In this document: in pieces, positions 35,798-44,271 of the stretch | Layout of the letters: each line of letters opens with the position of its first letter | Position numbering within the stretch: position 1 is the stretch's first letter | Assembly (NCBI RefSeq): GCF_016428645.1 | Contig: NZ_JAELXW010000011.1 | Location: forward strand, 1 to 64,000 | DNA length: 64,000 bases | Direction: 5' to 3' | Source: Glycomyces salinus | Lineage (GTDB): Bacteria > Actinomycetota > Actinomycetes > Mycobacteriales > Micromonosporaceae | Translations under genes and position numbers: made by a program | Notes under the pieces: model-generated | What the model was told of the DNA's origin: nothing | The model's input: only the letters and a program-made list of their open reading frames with translations | Database searches by the model: none

Positions 35798-38638
35798 ATG
35801 ACCCGTCACCGCCCCGTCGAGGAAGAGCCCGGTCTGCGCGTGGACCTCCTGGGCCCATTGGTGGTCTCGGTGGAAGGCAGCGTCGTCCGGCCCACCGGCA
35901 GCCAGGTGCCCCGGCTCCTGTCGCTCCTCGCCCTGCGCAACGGCATGCCGGTCCGGATCGAGACCGTCATCGACGTGATCTGGTCCGACTCGCCCCCGGC
36001 CCAGTCGAGGCGCGTGGCCCTCAACCTCGTGGGCCGCCTGCGGCGGCTCGTCGGCGGCCGGTCGGCCGTCACCCACCAGGGCGCGATCTCCCTGGCCGGA
36101 GCGACGACCGACCTCGACCGGTTCCGGGAGCTGTGCGCCGACGCCTACCGACTGCGCCGCGCGGGCGACGAGACCCGCGAACGAGCCTCCCTGGAGGCGG
36201 CGCTCCGACTCGTCCGCGGCGTCCCCTTCGCCGAATGGGAGGACGACGCCTTCTTCAACGGCGAATCGGCCCGGCTTCAGCGCGAGATCGACCGGGCCCG
36301 GCTGCGGGAATCCAAACTGGCGCTCGACCAAGGAGACCACGACGCCGCCCGCCGCGGTGCCGAGGCGGTGCTCGCGGGCGATCCACTGTCCCAGGAGGCG
36401 CTCGGCATCCTTATGTCCGCGCTGGCCGCCGCCGGCCGGGTCCACGAGGCGCTGGCCGCCTATCAGGACGTCAAGGGGATGCTGGCCGAGGAGACCGGCC
36501 TGGACCCCGACCCGGGCCTGACGGCCCTCTACTCCGAGATCCTCCGCACCGACGGCGGCGACGCCTCCGAGCCGGCGCCCGAGCCCGCTCCCGTCCCGCG
36601 GCAGCTTCCCCGGCTGCCCGACCACGTATCGGTCCATCCGCGCGAGCGCACACGCGCCCGCAGGGCCATGTCGGTCCTGGACACGACCTCGCCGGCCATC
36701 GTCGCCGTCAACGGTCCCGGAGGGATCGGCAAGTCCGCCTTCGCGCTCGAACTGGCCCACAGCCTCAAGAAGTGCTATCCCGACGGCCAGCTCTTCGCCG
36801 ACCTCCACGGCAACGCCCCCGGGCACGAGCCCCTCGACACCGGACAGGTCGTCAGGCGCTTCCTCCGGTCGCTGGGCGCCGGGGGCGACCAGTGGATCGA
36901 CGTCGAGGAGGCGGCCGCGCACTTCCGCTCGGTCACCGCCGACCGCCAGGTGCTCATCGTCCTGGACGATGTCCGCGACGCCGCGCAGATCCGCCCGCTG
37001 CTGCCCAACGGCTCCAGCTGCGGAGTCATCGTCACCAGCAGGCGCGCGCTCCCCTCGCTGCGAGGAGCCCGCCACATCAGCCTGTCTTATCTCGATAGAG
37101 AAACTTCCCGCGTGCTGTTCAGGGACGGCGTCGACCACCGGTTCACCTCGGAGGACGAAGCGGCGCTCGACGGCGTGCTCGACCGCTGCGGCGGGCTGCC
37201 GCTGGCGCTGTGCATCGCGGCGGCCCGCTTCAACGCGGGCGAGCCGGGTTCGCTGCCGGTCATCCTGGACGGCCTGTCCGACGAGAGGCTCGGCCTGTCG
37301 GGCTTCGACGACGGTGAGAACTCGCTCGCCGCTTCGCTGGCGGGGAGCCTCGAAGCCCTCGCCGCCACCGATTTCGGGGCGGAGGCGGCGGAGCTGTTCA
37401 CCCTGCTGGCCCTGCATCCCGGACCGGCGGTTCCGGTCGAGATCGCCGCCGCACTGGCGGACAAGCCGGTGCCGAGGACGCGGCACCTCGGCGAGCTGCT
37501 GCGCCGCTACCGGCTGGTCGAACAGGACCGCCTCGGCGACCTGGCGATGCACGACCTGGTCCGGTCGTTCGCGGCGGAGGAGGCCCGAAAGCTCGACCGG
37601 TCCGAGGTCGCGGCGGCCGAGAAGCGAATGCGCTCGGCCTATCTGGGGATCGCCGTGGATGCCTACCGGTTCTACCGGAAGCAGGTCGACAAGTCGGTGG
37701 TCCGCAATCGCCTGGACCTCATGTCCGAACATCCGGCCTCACCGATCGAGTTCGCCTCCTCCCAGGAGATCGACGAATGGCTCGTGGCGCGCCTGCCCGC
37801 CCTCACCGAAGTCGCGCGCACCGCCGGTGAGGCCGACCGGCGATTCCCCGGACTGATCTTCATCCTCGTCGGGCCCCCGGTCGGGGTCCGGGCCGGGATG
37901 ATCTCCGAGCTGGTGGCGATCGGCGAAGCGGCATCGGCCGCGCCCTGGATCGACGACGAGCCGTGGTCGGTGTACTTCCACCACGACCTCGCGGCCAAGT
38001 ACTCCTGGCTGGGCGACCACGACGCGGGAATCCGCGGTCTCGGCGACGCCGAGCGGTCCGCCCTCAAGCACGGCCTCATCGCCGAGGCGCTCGCCGTGAG
38101 GGCCACACTGGTCAGGGCTCTTCAGCGCCACGGCAGGGAGGACGAGGCGCTGGAACTGGCCGACAAGACCATCGCCGAGGCCCGGCAGCGGGACCTGCCC
38201 GACGTCGCCGAGCGGGTCTGCGCCTTCAGGTCGTACATCCTCGATCGGCGCGGAGAGCACGATGCGGCCATCGAGCAGAGCGCCCAACTGGCGGCGCTGG
38301 CCGAGGACGAGACGGCGGGCGTCGCGCCGCTTCGCCGGTCGATGCATCTGATCAACCACGCCTTTCGGCTGGTGCACGGCGGCAGGGCCGCCGAGGGCCT
38401 CACCTTCGCCGAAGCGGCTCGGGCCATCGCGGTGGAAGAGGGCTTCGAGAAGTCCGAGACCTACATCGAGATCCTCTGGGGCCAGGCCGAGGCCCAGCAG
38501 GCGCTCGGCGACGCCGCCGCGGCGGAGTGCCTTTGGAAGGAAGCGGCCGAGCTCATGCTGGCCAGCGGCCAAATCGACCAGGCCGAGTACGACGACATCC
38601 TGGCCGGGCGCAGACCCCGGGTCGACCCGGCCAACTGA
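35798..38638 (+). CDS. AfsR/SARP-type regulator with NB-ARC and TPR domains
   Basis: 946 residues. Residues 15-95: OmpR-like winged helix (RVDLLGPLVVSVEGSVV, PPAQSRRVALNLVGRLRRLV). Residues 100-245: BTAD domain ending EALAAYQDVKGMLAEETGLDPDPGLTALYSEIL. Residues about 275-560: NB-ARC ATPase with P-loop VNGPGGIGKSAFALELAH near 305 and LIVLDDVRDAAQIRPLLP. The C-terminal 350 residues are helical TPR-like repeats. Large SARP-STAND proteins act as ATP-dependent activators of secondary metabolism or sugar genes. Immediately downstream, co-oriented and 100 bp away, is the GH10 xylanase, a possible target. Confidence 0.9.
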   Translation: MTRHRPVEEEPGLRVDLLGPLVVSVEGSVVRPTGSQVPRLLSLLALRNGMPVRIETVIDVIWSDSPPAQSRRVALNLVGRLRRLVGGRSAVTHQGAISLAGATTDLDRFRELCADAYRLRRAGDETRERASLEAALRLVRGVPFAEWEDDAFFNGESARLQREIDRARLRESKLALDQGDHDAARRGAEAVLAGDPLSQEALGILMSALAAAGRVHEALAAYQDVKGMLAEETGLDPDPGLTALYSEILRTDGGDASEPAPEPAPVPRQLPRLPDHVSVHPRERTRARRAMSVLDTTSPAIVAVNGPGGIGKSAFALELAHSLKKCYPDGQLFADLHGNAPGHEPLDTGQVVRRFLRSLGAGGDQWIDVEEAAAHFRSVTADRQVLIVLDDVRDAAQIRPLLPNGSSCGVIVTSRRALPSLRGARHISLSYLDRETSRVLFRDGVDHRFTSEDEAALDGVLDRCGGLPLALCIAAARFNAGEPGSLPVILDGLSDERLGLSGFDDGENSLAASLAGSLEALAATDFGAEAAELFTLLALHPGPAVPVEIAAALADKPVPRTRHLGELLRRYRLVEQDRLGDLAMHDLVRSFAAEEARKLDRSEVAAAEKRMRSAYLGIAVDAYRFYRKQVDKSVVRNRLDLMSEHPASPIEFASSQEIDEWLVARLPALTEVARTAGEADRRFPGLIFILVGPPVGVRAGMISELVAIGEAASAAPWIDDEPWSVYFHHDLAAKYSWLGDHDAGIRGLGDAERSALKHGLIAEALAVRATLVRALQRHGREDEALELADKTIAEARQRDLPDVAERVCAFRSYILDRRGEHDAAIEQSAQLAALAEDETAGVAPLRRSMHLINHAFRLVHGGRAAEGLTFAEAARAIAVEEGFEKSETYIEILWGQAEAQQALGDAAAAECLWKEAAELMLASGQIDQAEYDDILAGRRPRVDPAN

Positions 38639-38712
38639 GAGCGCGTCGTCGACCGGGACGCGCCGGGATCTTGACGGAAGGCCCCGCGGCTGCTGGAATG
38701 TCGAGAAGTACC

Positions 38713-38728
38713 GAAACTTCCATGGAAA
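38713..38728. promoter_or_regulatory. GAAACTTCC-type site before the xylanase gene
   Basis: GAAACTTCCATGGAAA contains a perfect TTCCATGGAA palindrome and a near match to the CGAAACTTTCG element reported before streptomycete xylanase genes. It lies 10 bp before the start codon. GAAAC-type palindromes also occur at 46799 and 46956 before the sugar-transporter genes. Confidence 0.4.
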
Positions 38729-38738
38729 TTGGTGACCC

Positions 38739-39971
38739 ATGACCGAAATTTCCGAGATCCGCAGGCACCGAGCCGCCGATGCGACCGTCACCGTGACCCG
38801 CGACGGCGAGCCGCTGGCCGGGCACGAAGTCGAACTCCACCAGGTGCGCCACCGCTTCCTGTTCGGATGCACCGGATTCGAGTTCATCGACTACGCGAAC
38901 GGCGAATCGGAGGACCCCGAGCGGGACGGGCGCGCGGTCGAACTCTGGGAGGGCCTGTTCAACTTCGCGACCCTGCCGTTCTACTGGGGCCGCTTCGAGC
39001 CCGAGCGCGGCAAGCCGGACACGCACCGCCTGCTCGGGGCAGCGCGCTGGCTGGCCGACCGCGGCCACACCGTCAAGGGCCACCCGCTGACCTGGCACAC
39101 CGTGACCGCCGACTGGCTGCTCGACCTCGACAACGCCGAGATCGCGCGGGTCCAGACCGACCGCATCCGCCGCGAGATGAGCGACTTCGCGGGCGTGATC
39201 GACATGTGGGACGTCATCAACGAGGTCGTCATCATGCCGATCTTCGCGCAGTACGACAACGGGATCACCAGGCTCTGCCGCGAGATCGGCCGGATTCCGA
39301 TGGTGCGGATGGTCTTCGACGCCGCCCGGGAGGCCAACCCCGGAGCGGTGCTGCTGCTCAACGACTTCGACATGTCGGCCGCCTACGAATGCCTCATCGA
39401 GGGCCTGCTCGAAGCGGGCGTCCGCATCGACGCGCTCGGCCTCCAGAGCCACATGCACCAGGGCTACTGGGGAGAGGAGAAGACCCTGTCGATCCTGGAG
39501 CGGTTCTCCCGCTACGGCCTGCCGATCCACTTCACCGAGACGACCATTCTCTCGGGGCACCTGATGCCGCCCGAGATCGTCGACCTCAACGACTACCAGA
39601 TCGACCGGTGGCCAACCACGCCCGAAGGCGAAGAGTGCCAGGCCGACGAGATCGAACGCCACTACCGGACCCTGCTCTCCCACCCCTCGGTCGAGGCGAT
39701 CACCTACTGGGGCATGGGCGACGGCGGCTGGCTCGGCGCCCCGGGCGGCTTCGTGCGCGCCGACGGGACGCCCAAGCCCTCCTACGAGCGGCTCCACCGA
39801 CTGGTCAACGAGGAATGGGGAACGCCGCCGACCAAGGCCGTCACCGACGCCGAGGGCCGCCTCCGCTTCAACGGCTTCCTGGGCGACTACCGCCTCACCT
39901 GGCAGGACCGCACCGCCGAGTTCGCGATCGAGGCCACCGGCGACCAGCGCCTGGACGTCGGCCTCCGCTGA
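38739..39971 (+). CDS. GH10 endo-1,4-beta-xylanase, cytoplasmic
   Basis: 410 residues. The GH10 barrel spans about 45-345. Acid/base E162 sits in MWDVINEVV and the nucleophile E267 in IHFTETTIL, 105 residues apart as expected. The first 35 residues form a short beta-rich lead (VTVTRDGEPLAGHEVELHQ) and the last 60 another (GRLRFNGFLGDYRLTW), a layout seen in intracellular GH10 enzymes. No signal peptide or binding module is present, so it would act on imported xylo-oligosaccharides. GGTGA five bases before ATG serves as ribosome site. Confidence 0.92.
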   Translation: MTEISEIRRHRAADATVTVTRDGEPLAGHEVELHQVRHRFLFGCTGFEFIDYANGESEDPERDGRAVELWEGLFNFATLPFYWGRFEPERGKPDTHRLLGAARWLADRGHTVKGHPLTWHTVTADWLLDLDNAEIARVQTDRIRREMSDFAGVIDMWDVINEVVIMPIFAQYDNGITRLCREIGRIPMVRMVFDAAREANPGAVLLLNDFDMSAAYECLIEGLLEAGVRIDALGLQSHMHQGYWGEEKTLSILERFSRYGLPIHFTETTILSGHLMPPEIVDLNDYQIDRWPTTPEGEECQADEIERHYRTLLSHPSVEAITYWGMGDGGWLGAPGGFVRADGTPKPSYERLHRLVNEEWGTPPTKAVTDAEGRLRFNGFLGDYRLTWQDRTAEFAIEATGDQRLDVGLR

Positions 39972-39976
39972 GCCGC

Positions 39977-40612
39977 CTACCGGCCGCCGCCCGAGTCGGA
40001 CCGCGCGACGGTCTCCCAGGCGAACCCGTCGGGGTCGGTGAACGGCTCGGCGTCGGTGCCGATCGTGATCCGGTGGGACCCGCTCCCCTCGGGATCGACC
40101 CCGGCGAGCTTGGCGAGGCCGCGGCGGCCGTAGAGAGCCAGCTTCACCGGGGAGCCCGTCGCGTCGAACTCGACGTACTTGCGGCCGAAGCTCTTGGCCA
40201 CCTCGAGCCCGTGGTCGACGTAGAACTGCTTGGTCGCGAGCATGTCCTCGACGCCCAGCAGCAGCACGACGTCGTCGATCTCCCGGGTGGCCGGGCCGGT
40301 GTCCTTCTTCTGGGAGGTCGAGATCTGCCAGATCGTCCCGTCCGGGGCCTGCACGATGCCGCCGAAGCCCCAGAACGACTTCTTGGCCGGTTTCAACGAG
40401 GTCGCCCCGGCCTCCAGCGCCGAGTCGAAGAACCCCCGGGCGGTCGCCGGTTGCGACACGATCAACGAGACCGTGAACCCTCGGAACCCGGAGGCGGGCG
40501 CCTCGGCGGTGCGCGTGCGCACCCGCGAGTCCAGGCCGAACGCGACGGAGTAGAACCGGTCGGCGGCGGTGGCGTCGTCGACCTCGAGCGTGATGGATTC
40601 GATGGAAGTCAT
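39977..40612 (-). CDS. VOC superfamily (glyoxalase-like) protein
   Basis: 211 residues made of two beta-alpha-beta-beta-beta repeats: one at about 5-100 (ITLEVDDATAADRFYSVAFGLDSRV, GFGGIVQAPDGTIWQIST) and one at about 115-205 (DVVLLLGVEDMLATKQFYVDHGLEVAKSFG, EPFTDPDGFAWETVARSD). The metal ligands of true glyoxalases are not obvious, so it may bind rather than transform its ligand. No function can be assigned. It is convergent with the xylanase gene, five bases apart. Start is taken at ATG 40612. Confidence 0.8.
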   Translation of the reverse strand: MTSIESITLEVDDATAADRFYSVAFGLDSRVRTRTAEAPASGFRGFTVSLIVSQPATARGFFDSALEAGATSLKPAKKSFWGFGGIVQAPDGTIWQISTSQKKDTGPATREIDDVVLLLGVEDMLATKQFYVDHGLEVAKSFGRKYVEFDATGSPVKLALYGRRGLAKLAGVDPEGSGSHRITIGTDAEPFTDPDGFAWETVARSDSGGGR

Positions 40613-40726
40613 GGTCACCACGCTATGCGCCCACCGGCACCCCCGCTTCTCGATTCCTGACCGACCCGCGTCGTCGCCCCGGGACGCCCCGGTTTGCCGT
40701 TCTGCCGCGACGGGTACCTCCCGCGG

Positions 40727-41305
40727 ATGACACGGGGGGACCGGTTGGACGAATACCGGAGGAAACGGGATCTTTCGCAGTCCGGGGAGCCGTCGGGAGG
40801 CCGGCGCAAGGGCGGCGGCGACCAGTTCGTCGTCCAGCGGCACGACGCCTCCTCGCTGCACTTCGACTTCCGGCTCCAGGTCGGCGAGGTCCTGGTGTCC
40901 TGGGCGGTGCCCAAGGGCCCGTCGGTCGATCCGGGCGAGAAGCGGCTGGCCGTGCGCACCGAGGACCACCCGGTGGACTACGCCGACTTCGAGGGCCGCA
41001 TCCCGTCCGACCAGTACGGCGGCGGGACGGTCGTGGTGTGGGACTCCGGCACCTACCAAAACCTCACCGAGAAGGACGGCCGGGAGGTCCCCGTCACCGA
41101 CGCCGTCGAGGACGGCCACCTGGTGGTCCGGCTCGACGGGGAGAAGCTCGCCGGGGCGTTCGCCATGACCAGGATGCGCGGCCGCGACCAGTGGCTGCTG
41201 GTGAAGAAGGACGACCAGGGCGCCGACCGCCGCCGCAAACCGGCCAAGACCCAGCCCGAGTCGGTGCTGTCCGGGTGGACCAACGAGGATCTGGAGGACC
41301 AGTGA
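40727..41305 (+). CDS. ligD: LigD 3'-phosphoesterase module (stand-alone)
   Basis: 192 residues equal to the phosphoesterase domain of bacterial NHEJ ligase LigD: FVVQRHDASSLHFDFRLQVGEVLVSWAVPKGPS, RTEDHPVDYADFEGRIPSDQYGGGTVVVWDSGTY and GRDQWLLVKKDD. The domain trims 3'-phosphate and ribonucleotide ends during double-strand break repair. The HDASSLHFDFR stretch provides the metal-binding His/Asp. I use ATG 40727; an upstream ATG at 40694 adds a region without homology. Its stop overlaps the GTG of the ligase remnant, evidence that three LigD modules were once separate, coupled genes. No Ku gene is in the window. Confidence 0.88.
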   Translation: MTRGDRLDEYRRKRDLSQSGEPSGGRRKGGGDQFVVQRHDASSLHFDFRLQVGEVLVSWAVPKGPSVDPGEKRLAVRTEDHPVDYADFEGRIPSDQYGGGTVVVWDSGTYQNLTEKDGREVPVTDAVEDGHLVVRLDGEKLAGAFAMTRMRGRDQWLLVKKDDQGADRRRKPAKTQPESVLSGWTNEDLEDQ

Positions 41306-41496
41306 GCCGCTGGCGCGAACCGATGCCGGCGACGCTCACCGAGCGTCGCTTCTCCGACCCCGACCGGATCGCCGCGACCGGGGTCGCCGTCTACTACTAC
41401 ACCGAATAGACCGGCGACGGACTGCTGCGGCACCCCCGCTACCAGGGAATCCGCACCGACAAGTCGCCCGACGACGTAGTGAGGGAGACGAGCTGA
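41302..41496 (+). pseudogene. ligD: Remnant of LigD ATP-dependent ligase gene
   Basis: GTG 41302 overlaps the previous stop and reads SRWREPMPATLTERRFSDPD, the standard opening of LigD ligase modules. The sequence then jumps to VAVYYYTE, a TAG stop, and in the same frame TGDGLLRHPRYQGIRTDKSP followed by DDVVRETS and a TGA that overlaps the next ATG. The second part is the standard ligase C-terminus, where YTEWTGDG is expected, so TGG has become TAG. About 800 bp encoding the nucleotidyltransferase core, including the KxDG lysine, has been lost. The gene cannot make a ligase. Flanking modules remain intact and coupled. Confidence 0.8.
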
Positions 41497-42407
41497 TGGC
41501 ACCGCCCACGATCCACGCCGACGGGCGCGACGTCGACGTGTCCAGACTCGACAAGGAGTTCTATCCCGAAGACCACGTCAGCAAGGGCGACGTGCTCGAC
41601 CACTACCGCGCGGTCGCCGACACCATGCTTCCGCATCTGGCCGGGCGGCCCCTGACCATGCGCCGCTTCCCCGACGGGATCGGCGCCGAGGGGTTCTTCC
41701 AGAAGCACGCCTCCGACCACTTCCCCGAATGGCTCCGCATCGCTCCGATGCGGCAGCGCGGCGACGGTTCGGTCAGGCACGTCGTGTGCGACGACGAGGC
41801 CACCCTGATATACCTGGTCGACCAGGCCACCATCGAGTTCCACGTCTGGCTCTCCACTGTCGACCGGCCGGAGTCGCCCGACCGCCTGGTGATCGACATC
41901 GACCCGCCGCCCCGCACCGAGGCGGCCACACTGCACCAGGTCGCGCGCCGGGTGCGGGACCTCGGCAGCGAGATCGGCCTCGCCCCGTTCTTGCAGGCCA
42001 CGGGCGGCAAGGGCTACCACGTCGTGGCGCCGCTGGACCGCTCCGCGGAGTTCGACCTCGTGCGCGGCCTGGCCGCCGACATGGCCGACCTCCTGGTCGA
42101 GCGCGACCCCGACCTGCTGACCACCGCGCAGCGCAAGGACAAGCGCGGCGACCGGATCTTCCTCGACGTCAACCGGAACGCCTACGGGCAGACGTTCATC
42201 GCCCCGTACTCGCTGCGCGCCCGGCCCGGCGCGTCGGTGGCCACGCCGCTGGACTGGTCCGAGCTCGGCCGCTCCGCCCCGAACGGCCACACGCCGGAGA
42301 CCGTCCGGCGCCGGCTCGCGCAGAAGTCCGACCCGTGGTCGAGCCTCGCCGAGCACGCCGCCGCGCCCGCGGCCGCCCGGGAACGCCTGGACGCCGTCGG
42401 CCGCTGA
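41496..42407 (+). CDS. ligD: LigD polymerase/primase module (stand-alone)
   Basis: 303 residues of the archaeo-eukaryotic primase-like polymerase domain of LigD, which fills gaps with ribonucleotides at broken ends. Visible: LDKEFYPEDHVSKGDVLDHY, GRPLTMRRFPDG, FHVWLSTVD, the catalytic VIDIDPPP Asp pair, LQATGGKGYHVVAPL and NRNAYGQTFIAPYSLRA. It starts at ATG sharing a base with the ligase remnant's stop. Intact in length and motifs. With the ligase gone, sealing would need another ligase in the genome. Confidence 0.92.
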   Translation: MAPPTIHADGRDVDVSRLDKEFYPEDHVSKGDVLDHYRAVADTMLPHLAGRPLTMRRFPDGIGAEGFFQKHASDHFPEWLRIAPMRQRGDGSVRHVVCDDEATLIYLVDQATIEFHVWLSTVDRPESPDRLVIDIDPPPRTEAATLHQVARRVRDLGSEIGLAPFLQATGGKGYHVVAPLDRSAEFDLVRGLAADMADLLVERDPDLLTTAQRKDKRGDRIFLDVNRNAYGQTFIAPYSLRARPGASVATPLDWSELGRSAPNGHTPETVRRRLAQKSDPWSSLAEHAAAPAAARERLDAVGR

Positions 42408-42408
42408 G

Positions 42409-42437
42409 CGGGTGACCGCGACCCTGGCGATCACCCG
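42409..42437 (+). terminator. Hairpin between the LigD polymerase and aldo/keto reductase genes
   Basis: CGGGTGA and TCACCCG are perfect 7-bp arms around a 15-base loop, starting two bases after the polymerase stop, in a convergent intergenic gap. No T-run. Confidence 0.5.
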
Positions 42438-42483
42438 TTCGGCGGAACACCCGCGACCGATCCCGGCGGACCGGCGCTCGGGT

Positions 42484-43485
42484 TCAGCGGCGCTTGAAGT
42501 TGTCGAGCAGCCCGAACGGGTAGGGCTTCTTGAGCTCGCTGACCTCGGTGAGGCGCCCGGCCAGCTCCGGGTCCAACTCTTGCTCGACGGCGGCGAGGTT
42601 GTCCTCCAGGTGCTCGGGCGTTCGTGCGCCGATGATCGGGGCCGTCACGCCCGGCCGGTCCTTGACCCACTGCACCGCGACCCGGGACGGGCTGCCGCCG
42701 GTCTTCTCTGCTACCTCCAGGAGGGTGTCGATCACGTTCCAGGTGCGGTCGTTCGCGTAGACGTCCCAGGCCTCGGGCCAGCCTCCGCCGTTGTTCTCGG
42801 CGCGGCTGCCCTCGGGAGGTCCGTCCATGCCGCGCCGGTATCGGCCCGAGAGCCACCCGCCCCGCAGCGGGCTCCACGGGATGACCCCCAGGCCCTCCTC
42901 CTGGCAGACCGGGATCAGGTCCCACTCGGTCTCCCGGTCGAGGAGGTTGTAGAGCGGCTGGAGGCACGAGAAGCGCTCCCAGCCGCGCATGCTCGACACG
43001 TCGATCGACTTCTGGAGCTGCCAGCCGGCGTAGTTGCTGGCGCCCAGGAACCTGACCTTGCCGTCGTGGACGAGGTCGTCGAGCGTGCTGAGGGTCTCCT
43101 CGATCGGGGTCGCGTCGTCGAAGACGTGGACCTGGTAGAGGTCGATGTAGTCGGTCCTGAGGCGGCGCAGGCTGGCTTCGACGGCGCTGCGCAGGTGCTT
43201 GCGCCCGGCGCCGCCGTCGTTGGATCCCGGACCCATGTCGCCGTAGAACTTCGTGGCGACCACCAGGTCGTCCCGGTTCTGGCGCTCCAGCCAGCGCCCG
43301 AGGATCTCCTCGGAGACGCCGTTGCTGTAGACGTCGGCGGTGTCGATGAACGTCCCGCCCGCCTCCACGAAGCGGTCGAGCATGCGGTGGGCGGTCTCCT
43401 CGCCGGTGGCCGCGCCGAAGGACATCGTGCCGAAGCACAGTTCGCTGACTTTCAGGCCGGTTCGGCCCATGTATCGGTACTTCAT
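42484..43485 (-). CDS. Aldo/keto reductase
   Basis: 333 residues, TIM-barrel NADPH-dependent reductase of the potassium-channel-beta/AKR subgroup: [42 protein letters not shown] (catalytic Asp and Tyr), [11 protein letters not shown] (catalytic Lys), and [15 protein letters not shown]. It probably reduces small aldehydes or ketones. Start ATG 43485: it lies seven bases after a -10 box, with no ribosome site, so the message is likely leaderless. Promoter architecture (below) indicates induction by a MerR-family regulator, which is not encoded next door. The divergent-looking neighbour TetR gene is actually co-oriented upstream. Confidence 0.93.
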   Translation of the reverse strand: MKYRYMGRTGLKVSELCFGTMSFGAATGEETAHRMLDRFVEAGGTFIDTADVYSNGVSEEILGRWLERQNRDDLVVATKFYGDMGPGSNDGGAGRKHLRSAVEASLRRLRTDYIDLYQVHVFDDATPIEETLSTLDDLVHDGKVRFLGASNYAGWQLQKSIDVSSMRGWERFSCLQPLYNLLDRETEWDLIPVCQEEGLGVIPWSPLRGGWLSGRYRRGMDGPPEGSRAENNGGGWPEAWDVYANDRTWNVIDTLLEVAEKTGGSPSRVAVQWVKDRPGVTAPIIGARTPEHLEDNLAAVEQELDPELAGRLTEVSELKKPYPFGLLDNFKRR

Positions 43486-43492
43486 GCGGGGG

Positions 43493-43523
43493 ACGCTATT
43501 CCTTGGAGTGCACTCCAAGTCAA
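43493..43523 (-). promoter_or_regulatory. MerR-type promoter with 19-bp spacer and 18-bp palindrome
   Basis: On the minus strand: -35 TTGACT, then exactly 19 bp, then -10 TAGCGT, then seven bases to the ATG. A perfect palindrome, CTTGGAGTGCACTCCAAG (43502-43519), fills the spacer. Over-long 19-bp spacers with a central palindrome are the hallmark of promoters that MerR-family activators untwist. Confidence 0.8.
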
Positions 43524-43551
43524 GTCGAGTCTCGAAGGCGGGCGCGGGAAC

Positions 43552-44127
43552 TCAGCGGGCGGCGGCGCCTCGCAGGTGTCCGAGCAGGTCGTCGACCAGG
43601 TCACCGGGGTCGGCCCTGCCCTTGCCGTGAGCGGAGATGTGCCCGGCCAGAGCCAGGTCGGCCGCGCCGTGGGTCAGGGCGCGCAGCAGCGACGACAGCC
43701 GCTCCGGGTCCCCGGGCGGCAGGTCGCCGGACTCCTGGGCCGAGGCGACCACGTCCACGAAGGCCCCCTGGGCCTGCTCCGCGGCCTCGCCGAGCTCGGC
43801 CGATTCGATCGTCCAGGACTTGAACACGAGCCTGAACCGCTCGGGGTGGCGCTGGGCCCATTCGATGTAGCCGTGCAGGACCGCGCGCAGCGCCTCGCCG
43901 GGGGGCCGCTCGCGGCGCACCGAGTCGGTGAACGCCGCGCGCAGACCCTCGAGCTCGCGGGCCGCGATCGCCGCCAGCAGGGCCTCCTTGCCCGCGAAGT
44001 GCTTGTACGGCGCGTTGTGCGACACCCCGACCAGGCGTCCCACCTCGCGCAGCGTCACCGCCTCGACGCCGCCGCCGTCCAGGAGCCGGGCGGCCGACTC
44101 CACCAACGCGTCCCGCGTGTTGCTCAT
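43552..44127 (-). CDS. TetR-family transcriptional regulator
   Basis: 191 residues: N-terminal helix-turn-helix (ALVESAARLLDGGGVEAVTLREVGRLVGVSHNAPYKHFAGKEALL) and an all-helical C-terminal domain of the TetR_C_13-like type (WAQRHPERFRLVFKSW). ATG 44127 has GGAGG eight bases upstream. A perfect inverted repeat lies 17 bp before the start, indicating autoregulation and possibly control of the divergent DinB-like gene. The ligand is unknown. Confidence 0.92.
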   Translation of the reverse strand: MSNTRDALVESAARLLDGGGVEAVTLREVGRLVGVSHNAPYKHFAGKEALLAAIAARELEGLRAAFTDSVRRERPPGEALRAVLHGYIEWAQRHPERFRLVFKSWTIESAELGEAAEQAQGAFVDVVASAQESGDLPPGDPERLSSLLRALTHGAADLALAGHISAHGKGRADPGDLVDDLLGHLRGAAAR

Positions 44128-44143
44128 CACATCCTCCAGGGAG

Positions 44144-44164
44144 TAGGTTGACGGCATCAACCTA
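44144..44164. promoter_or_regulatory. TetR operator between the TetR and DinB-like genes
   Basis: TAGGTTGA and TCAACCTA are perfect 8-bp arms with a 5-bp spacer, ideal for a TetR dimer, placed in the divergent intergenic region. Confidence 0.7.
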
Positions 44165-44271
44165 GCAGCCTCGGGTGGGCCGCCGACCGAAAGGAACCGA
44201 ACCGCGCCGCCGCCCGCGAAAGCCGCGGTCACTGCCGGGCAGTGTCGGCGGCCCGGTCTACCGTGGCGGAT

